Shown: positions 19,816-33,749 of the stretch, piece after piece
Position numbering within the stretch: position 1 is the first letter of the stretch
How the letters are laid out: each line of letters opens with the position of its first letter
Assembly: GCF_003006155.1 (NCBI RefSeq)
Contig: NZ_CP023559.1
Location: 4,092,001 to 4,156,000, forward strand
Reading direction: 5' to 3'
Length of the DNA: 64,000 bases
Origin: Salinicola tamaricis
GTDB taxonomy: Bacteria > Pseudomonadota > Gammaproteobacteria > Pseudomonadales > Halomonadaceae
Program-made: the position numbers and the translations under genes
The notes under the pieces: generated by a model
Databases searched by the model: none
The model's input: only the letters and a program-made list of their open reading frames with translations
What the model was told of the DNA's origin: nothing

Positions 19816-21768
19816 TCAGCTCTCTCCTTCCGACATGGCCTCCAGCTCCATCCAGCGCTCCATCGCCGCGTCCAGCTCTGCCTGAGTCTGCGCCAGCGCC
19901 TCCAGCGTGGCAGTGACCTGGCTGCTCTCCTGCTGATAGAAGGTAGGGTCGCTCATGCGCGTCTCGAACTCGGCCACGCGGGTCTCCAGCGCTTCGATCG
20001 TGGCCGGCAGCGCATCCAGCTCGCGCTGCAGCTTGTAGGAAAGTTTCTGGCGGCGCTTGTCTGCGGCTGCGGGGGCCGCTGGCTGATTATCGTCCCGCGC
20101 GGCGTCTCTCGCCTTGCCAGCCTCGGACGCCACTGGAGCCGCGGCCGGCTGCTCCCAGGGCGCCGGCGGCAGCTTGCCGCCCTGACGCACCCAGTCGCTG
20201 TAGCCGCCGACGTAGTCACGCACCACACCATCGCCTTCGAACGCCAACACGCCGGTGACCACGTTGTCCATGAAGGCGCGGTCATGGGAGACCAGTAGCA
20301 GCGTGCCGTCAAAGTCCAGGAGCAGCTCCTCGAGCAGCTCCAGCGTCTCGACATCGAGATCGTTGGTGGGCTCGTCGAGCACCAGCACATTGGCCGGCTG
20401 AGTGAACAGCTTGGCCAGCAGCAGGCGGTTGGACTCCCCGCCCGAGAGCGCGCGCACCGGCTGGCGCGCCCGCTCCGGGGTGAACAGGAAGTCCTGCAGA
20501 TAGCTGATGACGTGCTTGTCCTTGCCACCGACGCTGACCTTGTCGCTGCCCTGGGCGACGTTGTCATAGACGCTCTTGTCGAGCTCGAGCCCGGCACGCA
20601 GCTGGTCGAAATAGGCCACGCTCAGATTGGTACCCAGCCGGACGTCGCCGGCACTCGGCGTCAGCTCGCCGAGCAGGATCTTGAGCAGAGTGGTCTTGCC
20701 GGCGCCGTTGCGTCCGATCAGGCCGATGCGGTCGCCGCGCTGGATCTCCAGCGACAGATCACGAATGACGATGCCGTCGCCTCCGCGCGCCTCGGCGTAG
20801 CCGTGGGTGACGCCCTTCAGCTCGACCACGCGCTTGCCGCTGCGCTCACCGCTGTCGACCTGGAACGACGCCTTGCCGGTGCGCTCGCGCCGTTGGGCCC
20901 GCTCATCGCGCATCTTCTCGAGCGCACGCACACGTCCTTCGTTGCGCGTGCGCCGCGCCTTGATGCCCTGACGGATCCAGCTCTCTTCCTGGGCCAGCTT
21001 CTTGTCGAACTCGGCACGCTCACGCGCCTCGACCTCGAGCTCGTGCGCCTTCTGCGCCTGATAGGTGGCGTAGTCGCCGGGGTAGCGGCCCAGGCGCCCG
21101 CGATCCAGCTCGAGAATGGCGGTCGCCAGCCGCGACAGGAAGGCGCGGTCGTGGGTAATGAACAGCACCGCGCCCTCGAATGCCAGCAACTGGGTCTCGA
21201 GCCAGGCGATGGTGTCGATGTCGAGATGGTTGGTGGGCTCGTCGAGCAGCAACAGATCGGGGCCGGCGACCATCGCCCGGGCCAGCGCCACGCGCCGCCG
21301 CCAGCCGCCGGAAAGATCGCTCATCAGAGTATCTGCCGGCAGGCCCAGTCGGGTCAGCACGGAGTCGATACGCTGATGGAAGGACCAGCCGTCGAGCGCC
21401 TCTAGCCGCGTCTGCAGCGTTTCCAGACGGCGCATGTCAGGCTCGGCCTGGGCCACCAGCTGGTGATACTCGGTCAGCAGGGCGCCGGTCTCCGGCAGCC
21501 CCTGGGCCACGACCTCGAAGATCGTGGCCTGATCGGCGTCCGGCAGGGCCTGCTCGAGCACCCCGATCTTGAGCCCCGGCGCGCGCCAGACATGGCCATC
21601 GTCGGCCTGATTGTCTCCGGCGATCAACCTCAGCAGGGTCGACTTGCCGGTGCCGTTGCGGCCGACCAGCGCCAGACGCTCGCCCTTCTCGATGACCAGG
21701 TCGGCGCCATCCAGCAGGCTGTGGTGCCCATAGGCAAGTTGCAGTTGTTCCAGGCGAAGCAGGGCCAC
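19816..21768 (-). CDS. uup: ABC-F family ATPase Uup
   Basis: About 650 residues with two ABC ATPase domains and no membrane part. The first has Walker A GRNGTGKST and LSGGWRRRVALARA with LLLDEPTNHLD. The second has GRNGAGKTT, LSGGESNRLLLAKL and VLDEPTNDLD. A linker rich in Arg/Glu joins them, and a C-terminal coiled coil (last ~80 residues) is typical of Uup, a ribosome- and branched-DNA-associated ABC-F protein. The GTG at 21768 has AGAGGA five bases upstream and matches the family N-terminus; an ATG at 21810 would add unrelated residues. Confidence 0.9.
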   Translation of the reverse strand: MALLRLEQLQLAYGHHSLLDGADLVIEKGERLALVGRNGTGKSTLLRLIAGDNQADDGHVWRAPGLKIGVLEQALPDADQATIFEVVAQGLPETGALLTEYHQLVAQAEPDMRRLETLQTRLEALDGWSFHQRIDSVLTRLGLPADTLMSDLSGGWRRRVALARAMVAGPDLLLLDEPTNHLDIDTIAWLETQLLAFEGAVLFITHDRAFLSRLATAILELDRGRLGRYPGDYATYQAQKAHELEVEARERAEFDKKLAQEESWIRQGIKARRTRNEGRVRALEKMRDERAQRRERTGKASFQVDSGERSGKRVVELKGVTHGYAEARGGDGIVIRDLSLEIQRGDRIGLIGRNGAGKTTLLKILLGELTPSAGDVRLGTNLSVAYFDQLRAGLELDKSVYDNVAQGSDKVSVGGKDKHVISYLQDFLFTPERARQPVRALSGGESNRLLLAKLFTQPANVLVLDEPTNDLDVETLELLEELLLDFDGTLLLVSHDRAFMDNVVTGVLAFEGDGVVRDYVGGYSDWVRQGGKLPPAPWEQPAAAPVASEAGKARDAARDDNQPAAPAAADKRRQKLSYKLQRELDALPATIEALETRVAEFETRMSDPTFYQQESSQVTATLEALAQTQAELDAAMERWMELEAMSEGES

Positions 21769-21909
21769 GTTGATCCTCTCGGTGGTGATGCATGCATGAT
21801 CGGTTGCCATTGTACCCTGCCGGGACGGCTGCACCGATAGCAGGCTGCACTCGCGGGGCCGGCGTTCTACAATGGTCGGCTTCGAAACACCCACTGCAAG
21901 GAGTGCCGC

Positions 21910-22783
21910 TTGAGCGACACGCCCCCCGACGCCTTGTCCGCTGACGATTCACCGCTCCCCGAAGCGCTGCGTCTCACCGCCCCGCGGCACTGATCGACAT
22001 CGGCGCCAACCTCACCCACGAGAGCTTCACCTCGGATCTGCCGGCGGTGCTGGCCCGGGCCGAAGCGGCCAACGTGCGCGCCCTGGTCGTGACCGGCGCG
22101 GACCCCGAAGGCGCCGAGCGTGCCTGCGAGCTGAGCCAGCGCCACCCTAACCTTTGGGCTACCGCCGGCGTGCATCCGCACCACGCCGCCGACTGGGATA
22201 CCGCGCTGGAGCGCCGCATGCGTGACCTGCATGCGCAACCACGGGTGGTGGCGGTGGGCGAGTGCGGGCTCGATTTCAATCGCAATTTCTCCTCGCCGGC
22301 GGACCAGGAGCGGGCCTTCGAGGCGCAGTTGGCGCTGGCCGCAGAGTCCGGGCTGCCGCTGTTCCTCCACGAGCGTGACGCCGGCCGGCGCATGCGAGAT
22401 GATACTGCACGAGTGGCGTCACCGCTTGAGCGACGCGGTGATCCACTGCTTCACCGGCGAACGCGATACCCTCTACGGTTATCTCGACCTCGACCTGCAT
22501 ATCGGCCAGACCGGCTGGTTGAGCGACGAACGCGCGGTCATCATCTGCGTGAGTTCATTGCTGAGGTACCCGCTGAACGGCTGATGGTGGAGACCGACTG
22601 CCCCTATCTGCTACCGCGCAACCTGCCGGCCAAGATCAAGGGCCGTCGCCACGAGCCGGCTCTGCTACCTTGGATAGTGAGGGAGCTGGCGCGCTGGCGC
22701 GGCGAGGACGAGGAGACGCTGGCCCGCGTCACACCCGAACCGCCAGCCGCTTCTTCCGTCTGCAGGAGACTTTCGAGCCATGA
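21910..22783 (+). CDS. tatD: TatD family metal-dependent DNase, frame broken
   Basis: The repaired product is about 290 residues and starts at TTG 21910 or nearby. It reads [13 protein letters not shown] (metal-binding region), [47 protein letters not shown] and [18 protein letters not shown], the full TatD motif series. Frame breaks at about 21986 (GGG read as GG), 22533 and 22732 (CC read as C) are each repaired by one base. A fourth near 22395 needs one base removed or two added. The stop overlaps the next ATG (ATGA). TatD is a cytoplasmic Mg-dependent nuclease linked to DNA degradation and repair. Confidence 0.85.
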
Positions 22784-23244
22784 GCGAATTTCCCGGTTTC
22801 ATTGCCGTGGAGACCGGCGATGACAACGCCATACCGCTGGCGATCGCCTGGGCGTTACCCAACGGCCAGGTCAAGCACACGCTGATCCAGCCCGACGATG
22901 ACTGGCTCGACGAGGAGCTGCTCTCGCTCGGCGGCTACGGTCTGGACGAGCTGCGCCAGTTCGGCGTGAGCCCGCTGGACGTGCTGCGCGAGCTGGAGAA
23001 CGACCACTTCAGCCAGACGCTCTATACGGCCGGCGTGCAGGATGACGAAGCGGCGCTTTCGAGAATGTTCGACGACTTTGGCGTCGACCCGTTCGTCGAA
23101 CTGGCACCGGCGGAGATTCTGTATCCTGATCTATCGCCCGGCGAGTGGTCGCGCGCCCGCGGCGAGCTTTTCGGCGAGCTGGGGCTGGAGCCGCTGCGCC
23201 CCGAGCACGAAGTCCAGGTGATGCTCTATCTGCACCAGGCCTGA
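22780..23244 (+). CDS. Hypothetical protein, possibly degenerate DnaQ-like exonuclease fold
   Basis: This 154-residue soluble protein starts four bases before the tatD stop, so it is translationally coupled to tatD. The beginning (GFIAVETGDDNAIPLAIAW) and the middle (TLYTAGVQDDEAALSRMFDDFG) align by eye with ExoI and ExoII motifs of DEDD 3'-5' exonucleases. However, the first catalytic Asp is Ala in AVET and no ExoIII motif is clear. It could be an inactive exonuclease-like protein or an unrelated acidic protein. The predicted product is strongly acidic, as expected for a halophile. Confidence 0.55.
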   Translation: MSEFPGFIAVETGDDNAIPLAIAWALPNGQVKHTLIQPDDDWLDEELLSLGGYGLDELRQFGVSPLDVLRELENDHFSQTLYTAGVQDDEAALSRMFDDFGVDPFVELAPAEILYPDLSPGEWSRARGELFGELGLEPLRPEHEVQVMLYLHQA

Positions 23245-23833
23245 CCCAAGGGTGATGGCTGCCGCTTAAAGCGGTGCTCATGCGTGGTGAGTACCGCGTC
23301 GAGCCGCGCGCGGCCGGCCGCGATCGCCACTTCATGCGTCTCGCCTCGACGGTAGAACGCCCGCAGCGTGGCGGTGAATGCCTCGGCACGCGGCGGCAAA
23401 ACCCTGATCACGATAGCGTTCGGCGCGCGCGCGACCTTGGCAGCGAGGCCTGGCGGTCGACGGCAACACCATCGAGATTGTCCACACTGACCTCGAAGGG
23501 CTTGGCACAGGCCTGGCACAGCAGCCGCTCCAGCGCCTGCGGGGCGGCTTCGACCTGTTCGAATACCGCCTGCTTAGCGGCATCGCGGCCATCCGGTTCG
23601 TACCAGTAGCCGTAATCCTCCAATTGACGCCGCGCCGCGCCGGCGATGCACCAGTGGCTCACCTCAGGGGCGCTGGCGAAAAAACCGTGGGCGAAGACGA
23701 TACGGTGATAGCCGACATCGCCACCGGCAGGCAGATAGATCGGCTCGTCGCCGCCCTTGACCAGGCGCGTATTGAAGGTATCGGCGAAGACACCATCGAA
23801 TAGCGCCATGACATCCTCGATTGCGTACACCAT
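23226..23833 (-). CDS. epmC: Elongation factor P hydroxylase (YfcM family), frame broken
   Basis: The repaired product is about 200 residues. It carries the EpmC/YfcM motifs FNTRLVKGGDEPIYLPA, YHRIVFAHGFFASA followed by SHWCIAGAARR (the HxxxSHW metal ligands), YGYWYEPDGRDA and SVDNLDG. EpmC hydroxylates the lysylated EF-P lysine. The frame breaks near 23449, where GGG has become GG on the coding strand; the remaining C-terminal part (VARAPNAIVIRVLPPRAEAF) is in the next frame. Its 3' end overlaps the convergent hypothetical gene by about 19 bases. Confidence 0.82.
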
Positions 23834-23944
23834 GACTCCTCCTGGACCGCCACGCAGTATACGGAAGTCCATGCCCGACGCCGAGCATCACCCAGCGACT
23901 CCTGCTAATATTCCCGCCCTGTCCGTCCGGTCAAGGAGCGAGCC

Positions 23945-25391
23945 GTGTCGACCCTCCCCCGCCTGCCACGCTGGCGTCGCGAAACGGCGGCGCTGCTGCG
24001 TCTGAGCCTGCCTATCTGCGGCGCCCAGCTGGCTCAGTCCGGCATGAGCGCCGCCGATGTGATCATGTCCGGGCGCGCCAGCGCCACCGATCTCGCGGCG
24101 GTCTCGGTCGGGGCCAGCCTATGGGTCCCCGTGATGCTGCTGATGACCGGGACGCTGATGGGCCTGACACCGCTGGTGGCCCATCAGATGGGCGCCGGCC
24201 GGCCCCAGCACGTGCGCGCCAAGGTGCATCAGGCGCTGTGGGTCGCACTGGCATTCGGCTGCCTTGCGGCACTCACCCTCGGGTTGGGCTCGGGCCTGGT
24301 GTTCCGCTGGATGCAGGTGCCCACGACGGTCGCGGCCCTGGCCACAGACTATCTCGGCGCCGTCGCCTGGGGGATTCCGGCGATCGCGCTCTACCAGGCG
24401 CTGCGCGCCTTCTCCGACGGAATGCATCACACGCGCCCGGCGCTGTGGATCAGCCTGATCGGGCTGGCGGTCAACGTGCCCAGCAACTACCTGCTGATCT
24501 ACGGCGGCCCGGGGCTGGTCGACCTGCTCGGCAGCGGCGTGCCTGCGCCGCTGCAGCATCTGCCGGCGCTGGGGGCGCTGGGTTGCGGCATCGCCACGGC
24601 AGTGTCCATGTGGTCGATGTGTCTGGGTATGGCCTGGTACACCGTCGTAGCCGCGCCTATGCGCCGGTGGTGATCTGGACCGCCCCGACCGCGCCGCGTT
24701 TGAGAGAAATCGGCGAGCTGCTCTACATCGGTCTGCCCATCGGGCTGGCGATCTTTTTCGAGGTCACTCTGTTCACCGTGATCACGTTGCTGGTGGCCTA
24801 TCTCGGTGAAGTCACCGTCGCCGCCCACCAGATTGCGCTCAATGTCACCTCGATCCTGTTCATGCTCCCGCTGTCGCTGAGCATGGCGCTGACGGTACGG
24901 GTCAGTAACCGCATGGGGGCCGGCGACCTGGGGGATGCACGCTTCGTGGCCTGGAACGGGGTGGCCGTGGGACTGCTGCTGGCGCTGTTCAACTGCGCCG
25001 TGCTATGGCTGCTGGCGCGACCCATCGTCACCTCTACAGCGCCGATAGTGCCGTGCAGTCACTGGCACTGTCGCTGATCCTGCTGGCGATGCTGTTTCAG
25101 GTCTCGGATTCGTTGCAGGTCAACCTGGCGGGCGCGTTGCGCGGCTACAAGGACACCCGAGTGGTGATGGGCATCACCCTGATCGCCTACTGGGTCATCG
25201 GACTGGGCGTGGGGCATACCCTGGGGCGCGGCATGACGGGTATCCCCGAGCTGGGCATCTATGGTTACTGGATCGGGCTCAACGCGGGCCTGACCGCAGC
25301 CGCCCTGATGCTGGGCTGGCGCCTGCTGATCAAGGGCCGCACGTCGCGCCAGGTCGCGCACGACGGGGGAAAATCGACCGCCGGGGCTTAA
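23945..25391 (+). CDS. MATE family multidrug efflux transporter (NorM-like), frame broken
   Basis: The repaired product is about 480 residues with twelve hydrophobic segments. MATE landmarks are LPICGAQLAQSGMSAADVIMSG (N-terminal, noted in part), GTLMGLTPLVAHQMGAG, FSDGMHHTRPALW, VTVAAHQIALNVTSI and the C-half FQVSDSLQVNLAGALRGYKDT. It exports cations or drugs by Na+ or H+ antiport at the inner membrane. It starts at a GTG at 23945. Frame breaks at 24642 and 25031 are both repaired by restoring CCC from CC, so the gene is probably intact in the organism. Confidence 0.88.
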
Positions 25392-25712
25392 CACCCCGGC
25401 AGAGGCTGTGCTAATAGTGACTTCAAGCCGTCATGGCAGTAGCTTCAGGTCTTCATGACGTGAGCGACAGGTCATCGCGTGGCTCGGGTCGCGGCAGTGG
25501 CCGTATGCCATGACAGTAGCTATAGATGATAGAGAAGTGATGTATAGGCAATTGATAGACAGGTAAGGAACGGACAAGCGATGGCGAGCCGTTCATAGAC
25601 AATGGCGTGACGCGGTAACCAGCCACGCGAGGCAACAGCGAGTGATATAACCACAGCGGCTGCAGGTGGTTCCGAGGCCCAAGCCGACCGATTGCCGACC
25701 AGGAGGGTAGCC
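25392..25712. other. Intergenic region
   Basis: These 321 bases are less GC-rich than the surroundings (especially 25500-25580) and hold no gene I can support. They end in a strong AGGAGGG ribosome binding site (25701-25707) for the next gene. A promoter is expected but no convincing -35/-10 pair was picked out. Confidence 0.5.
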
Positions 25713-26408
25713 ATGGGAAGCCAACTTTCCCCCAGCTCCGCGCAGATCATCGATCTCGAGACCATGAGGCACCGGCTAAGGGCAAGAAAGCGACTGGTCA
25801 GATTGTCGCCAGAGCTCGACGGGCTGGAAATGCTCTACTATCTCGCATCCGAGCCCGACACCCTCTACGCCATGCCACTGCTGGCCTGGGGGCTACGCGA
25901 GGATGGCGAAGTGGTGGGTCTGGTGCCATGGATGGAGAGTCTCAGCGCCTGCCACGAACTCGATGACCCGGAGTATGGTCATTTCGTCGGCTACCGCGAC
26001 CCGGAGACGCGGGAGATCTTCCACCTCGCCCCGGAGCACAAGATCGCCGAACTCGAGCATGCCGCGGCCTATTTCGACTATGAAGAGACGCCGGACATCT
26101 CTTTGACCCAGCAACTGCCAGAAACTCAGGGCACCCATGCCCTGTGCATGGACAGCGATGGGCGCCCCTGGCAGTTGAAACAGATCGTCGCCTGGCATCT
26201 TTACAGCGACGGCAGCGTCGATGCCATGCTGGTCGACGACGCCCGCGTCGACTCGCTACCGGTGCTGCCGGGGGATGACTGCCTCTATCCCGGACGCAGC
26301 CGGCACGAGACGCTCTACTTCTTCCAGCGCTACATCGCCAATCGTATCCGCAACGAGGATCCGGACACGCTGGAAGCGCTGGCACTGATGGTCATGCCGG
26401 GCAGTTGA
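25713..26408 (+). CDS. Conserved-looking hypothetical protein
   Basis: This 231-residue soluble acidic protein was not recognised. The N-terminal region contains a basic patch (RHRLRARKRLVRL). The core has LLAWGLREDGEVVGLVPWMES, DPEYGHFVGYRDPETREIF and the C-terminal half PWQLKQIVAWHLYSDGSVDAML. No signal peptide or membrane segment was found. The ATG at 25713 is set by an excellent AGGAGG six bases upstream, so the longer ATG at 25692 is rejected. Coding bias is typical of the window. Confidence 0.7.
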   Translation: MGSQLSPSSAQIIDLETMRHRLRARKRLVRLSPELDGLEMLYYLASEPDTLYAMPLLAWGLREDGEVVGLVPWMESLSACHELDDPEYGHFVGYRDPETREIFHLAPEHKIAELEHAAAYFDYEETPDISLTQQLPETQGTHALCMDSDGRPWQLKQIVAWHLYSDGSVDAMLVDDARVDSLPVLPGDDCLYPGRSRHETLYFFQRYIANRIRNEDPDTLEALALMVMPGS

Positions 26409-26424
26409 GCCCGGCAGTACATGC

Positions 26425-26672
26425 TCAGCCGCCGAGCCGCAGCCGATAGCGGTAGCGCCCTTCCTCTTCGCTCTGCTCGATCAGCTCGTGCCCAGAAAGC
26501 TGCAGAACTTGGGAATGTCGCGTGTCGTCGCGGGGTCGGTGGCGATGACCTGCAGAATCTGACCCGGCTGCAATCGCGCACCTTGTTGTGCATCAACATG
26601 ATCGGCTCGGGGCAGTAAAGCCCCTGAGTGTCGAGTGTCTCTTCACTCTGCGCTGTGTGTCCGACTCTGCAT
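26425..26672 (-). CDS. tusA: Sulfur carrier protein TusA, frame broken
   Basis: The repaired reading is about 82 residues and contains the TusA signature [19 protein letters not shown] with the sulfur-carrying Cys, then [23 protein letters not shown] and LGHELIEQ. TusA relays sulfur from IscS for tRNA 2-thiouridine synthesis. Frame breaks near 26490 (GGGG read as GGG) and 26576, plus one close to the start, hide it from simple ORF finding. GGAGGAG precedes the ATG at 26672. It lies just downstream of rlmM on the same strand. Confidence 0.82.
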
Positions 26673-26692
26673 GCTGCTCTCCTCCGGCACCT

Positions 26693-27763
26693 TCATCCGT
26701 CGATCCGCACAATGACGGTGACTTCTTCACGATCATGATACAGGTGGCGACAGGCGATGGTCGCGCTGACACCATGAGCATGCAGCGTCTCCTCCAGGCG
26801 GGTCAGGCAGCGCCGCACTTCGTCCCAGCGCTTCTTCATCGGCAGCTTGAGGTTGAAGATCGCTTCTCGGCACCAGCGCCGGATCAGCCAGCGCTCGACC
26901 ATGTCGATCACCCGCATCGGCTTGTCGACGATATCGCAGACCAGCCAGTCCAGACGATAGGGCGGCTCCCAGACGAAGCCGTCCTCACGCAGATGCTCGA
27001 CCTGGCCGGTGGCCATGAGGGCCTTGTCCATGGGGCCGTTGTCGATGGCGTAGACGAACAGGCCCTTGCGCACCAGCTGATAGGTCCAGCCTCCGGGGGC
27101 CGCGCCGAGATCGACCGCCTGCATCCCGGACGAGAGCCGCGTCTCCCAGCTCTCCTTCGGGATGAAGATATGCCAGGCCTCCTCCAGCTTGAGCGTGGAG
27201 CGGCTGGGAGCATCGGCGGGATGTCGCAGGCGCAGCACACCACCGGGATGCTCGCTACGATTGCCGGGAAAGCTGATCCCGACCTGGACACGATCGCCGG
27301 CCAGCCAGAACAGATGCAACCGCCGGCCGCCGGCCTTGCGGCGCAGCCCGCCGCCGCGCTTCAGCGCGCTCTCCAGCGGGCGGCTGAGTGACTTCGCCAA
27401 GCGCCCGAGGGCCTTGCCATCATTGGTGTCCGGGGTCTCGTGCCAGACCGCCTCGAAGCTCCAGCCGCTTTCCTCGACCAAGCGGCTGATGGGCGAGATC
27501 CGATCTTCCCGGTCCAGGGTCAGCGGCATGAAGGCCACCAGCGACTGACGCGCGAAGACCAGCGACGCCAGCGGCAGCTGGCGATGCACGCTGTTGGCCG
27601 GGCCAGACTCGGTCTGCCAGCAGACGAAGCCGCTATCGGGTTCGGCCAGAGCGACACGCCCCGGCTCACCGGCCGCCGCCGCGCGCTCGGTAATCTCCGC
27701 AGCCAGGTCGGATTCGAAACCGGCTCGACAGTAAAGCAGCCATGCATTGGGGACTTGGCTCAC
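26693..27763 (-). CDS. rlmM: 23S rRNA C2498 2'-O-ribose methyltransferase
   Basis: This 356-residue protein has an N-terminal THUMP-like region (LLYCRAGFESDLAAEI) and a C-terminal Rossmann methyltransferase. The SAM site is AVDLGAAPGGWTYQL (about residue 215). WLVCDIVDKPMRV and the lysine-bearing FNLKLPMKKRW complete the K-D-K-E type catalytic set of RrmJ-like enzymes. It methylates C2498 in the 23S peptidyl-transferase region. A GTG at 27763 gives the family start; the ATG at 27868 would run into a terminator hairpin. It lies immediately downstream of the rRNA operon on the same strand. Confidence 0.93.
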   Translation of the reverse strand: MSQVPNAWLLYCRAGFESDLAAEITERAAAAGEPGRVALAEPDSGFVCWQTESGPANSVHRQLPLASLVFARQSLVAFMPLTLDREDRISPISRLVEESGWSFEAVWHETPDTNDGKALGRLAKSLSRPLESALKRGGGLRRKAGGRRLHLFWLAGDRVQVGISFPGNRSEHPGGVLRLRHPADAPSRSTLKLEEAWHIFIPKESWETRLSSGMQAVDLGAAPGGWTYQLVRKGLFVYAIDNGPMDKALMATGQVEHLREDGFVWEPPYRLDWLVCDIVDKPMRVIDMVERWLIRRWCREAIFNLKLPMKKRWDEVRRCLTRLEETLHAHGVSATIACRHLYHDREEVTVIVRIDG

Positions 27764-27841
27764 ACTCGCCTCTTCTCTCGAATACTCATCAATCGTGGGC
27801 GACACGATACCATGTGTTGTGCTGGACACGCCTCGAACCCC

Positions 27842-27879
27842 AAAAAAAGTGACCCCCAGTCTCGGCAAGACTGAGGGTC
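27842..27879 (-). terminator. Second rrn-downstream Rho-independent terminator
   Basis: An 11-base-pair stem with one C/A bulge pair (27851-27862 with 27868-27879) is followed on the minus strand by seven Us (A tract at 27842-27848). It lies between 5S and rlmM, backing up the first terminator. Confidence 0.85.
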
Positions 27880-27961
27880 TGTATCGATGCCTGCGGATCT
27901 TTTATTCGGCGCTCTATTGGGCCACGCCGCTACTCGTCAGGAGAGATTCCCAGAAACGAGT

Positions 27962-27991
27962 GAACCCCGGTCTCTGTCGAGACCGGGGTTC
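27962..27991 (-). terminator. First rrn terminator, just after 5S
   Basis: A perfect 13-base-pair stem (27962-27974 with 27979-27991) with a 4-base loop starts nine bases after the 5S 3' end. The U tract is weak, but two strong hairpins in series are typical of rRNA operons. Confidence 0.8.
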
Positions 27992-27999
27992 GGTATAGG

Positions 28000-28118
28000 T
28001 GCCTGACGATGACCTACTCTCACATGGGGAGACCCCACACTACCATCGGCGCTAAGCGGTTTCACTTCTGAGTTCGGCATGGAATCAGGTGGTTCCCACT
28101 CGCTATGGTCGTCAGGCA
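28000..28118 (-). rRNA. rrf: 5S ribosomal RNA
   Basis: The minus strand reads TGCCTGACGACCATAGCGAG at the 5' end and closes with the complementary GTCAGGCA stem. The internal CCATGCCGAACTCAGAAGTG box is conserved. Length (119) is normal. Confidence 0.97.
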
Positions 28119-28276
28119 AAACTGACGTCGACATGAACCTGTGACACGCTTTCACGCGCCAGCTTCACATCGACCAATCTGGATCATGCTGATGATACGT
28201 CTCTCGCTTATCCGGCCATTGTCGCGATGCGATCGCGCGACCCCGGTCTGGAGTACCCAGACCCCTTGGGGTTATA

Positions 28277-31168
<2,892 letters not shown>

Positions 31169-31292
31169 TATAACCCGAAGGAGTCTGGTCGCGCGATCAC
31201 AACGACAATTGCCGGATACGCTTGAGACGTATCACTTTTCGCTCTTCGCCATTCCAACTACGAATGGTGAAGAACTGTCAGCATGATCCACA

Positions 31293-31305
31293 TTGTTAAA
31301 GAGCG
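31293..31305 (-). promoter_or_regulatory. boxA antitermination site before 23S
   Basis: The minus strand reads CGCTCTTTAACAAT, matching the TGCTCTTTAACAA boxA core bound by NusB/S10. It lies in the spacer between tRNA-Ala and 23S, the usual place for the second boxA. Confidence 0.8.
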
Positions 31306-31392
31306 TTTAGAGCAGAAGCTCTAAGCGATCGACTCGGTCGCGGTTGTCGCGACGAAGCGGATGGCTTAGAACTCGGTGACTGTTTTTCGATC

Positions 31393-31472
31393 AATCTTTT
31401 CCAGGCAAGGCGAAGGTCGGCGACGCATAGTTCGCTATGTGAGTCGGCTTTCAACGCAGCATGGGAAAGATT
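31393..31472 (-). other. Long spacer stem-loop abutting the tRNA-Ala 3' end
   Basis: An 80-base imperfect hairpin has outer arms AATCTTTTCC (31393-31402) and GGGAAAGATT (31463-31472) and an inner GCATAG-TTCG-CTATG(T/C) loop. It begins at the base after the tRNA CCA. It shares layout and inner sequence with the stem-loop after tRNA-Ile. A role in RNA processing is inferred. Confidence 0.6.
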
Positions 31473-31548
31473 TGGTGGAGCCAAGCGGGATCGAACCGCT
31501 GACCTCCTGCGTGCAAGGCAGGCGCTCTCCCAGCTGAGCTATGGCCCC
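31473..31548 (-). tRNA. tRNA-Ala(UGC)
   Basis: A 76-base cloverleaf begins GGGGCCATAGCTCAGCTGGG, has the anticodon loop CTTGCAC (UGC), the T-loop GGTTCGATCC and encoded CCA. It lies in the 16S-23S spacer after tRNA-Ile. Confidence 0.97.
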
Positions 31549-31569
31549 AGACAATCCAGCTATCTGGAT

Positions 31570-31651
31570 AATTTTCGTCATGACAAGGCGTTTCACGGTG
31601 ACGCATAGCCTGCTATGCGAACTGGGAAACAACGCGGTCATGGCGTAAATT
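31570..31651 (-). other. Long spacer stem-loop abutting the tRNA-Ile 3' end
   Basis: An 82-base hairpin has outer arms with AATTTTCGTCATGAC (31570-31584) opposed by GTCATGGCGTAAATT (31637-31651), a middle GTTTC/GAAAC pair and an inner GCATAG-CCTG-CTATGC loop. It is the sister of the stem-loop after tRNA-Ala. Confidence 0.6.
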
Positions 31652-31728
<77 letters not shown>

Positions 31729-31797
31729 AAACAGTCATTGCTCTTGGTCGATCAGGTAATTGATTGTGAGCGCTTATCTCGCGATCCGCTAATCGTT

Positions 31798-33338
<1,541 letters not shown>

Positions 33339-33497
33339 AAAGTCTGATAGTCCTTACCTCTTCTCTGCCCGAAAGCATCAGAAGCGAAGCGGACCAAACT
33401 TGGTTCAAGGTCAAACGAATCTTAGACGAGTCGCTTGCCTTGATATGCTGTGACTGGCGTCACGCAAGACAAGCGCCCACATCAATTACCTGATCGA

Positions 33498-33510
33498 TTG
33501 TTAAAGAGCG
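33498..33510 (-). promoter_or_regulatory. boxA antitermination site in the 16S leader
   Basis: The minus strand reads CGCTCTTTAACAATCGATC, an almost exact boxA, about 160 bases before mature 16S. Confidence 0.85.
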
Positions 33511-33621
33511 TCCTTACTTGAAGTCTCGTCTCACGCAGAGCACCGAGCCTTCTGCCGTGACCCAAAAGTGACTCAAGTGCTTGTCAGCGCTTGCTTTCTG
33601 GGTCGCCGTAAGGAGAGGCGT

Positions 33622-33649
33622 ATTTTAAGGATCTTGGGGAAGATGTCAA
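33622..33649 (-). promoter_or_regulatory. rrn promoter (proximal)
   Basis: On the minus strand a consensus -35 TTGACA (33644-33649), a 16-base spacer and a -10 TAAAAT (33622-33627) are followed by a GC-rich discriminator (ACGCCTC), as expected for a stringently controlled rRNA promoter. Confidence 0.82.
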
Positions 33650-33720
33650 CGTCTTTCTTGTCGACGCTTGCCCGGCTTCCGTTGCTGCTGGAGAACCGAT
33701 CCTGAAAAAGCGAGGGGCGT

Positions 33721-33749
33721 ATTCTGCTTTCCTCATCGCTAGCTGTCAA
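33721..33749 (-). promoter_or_regulatory. rrn promoter (distal)
   Basis: On the minus strand -35 TTGACA (33744-33749), a 17-base spacer and -10 CAGAAT (33721-33726) are followed by ACGCCCCTC, nearly the same discriminator as the proximal promoter. An A-rich tract upstream (33750-33770) may act as an UP element. Confidence 0.72.
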
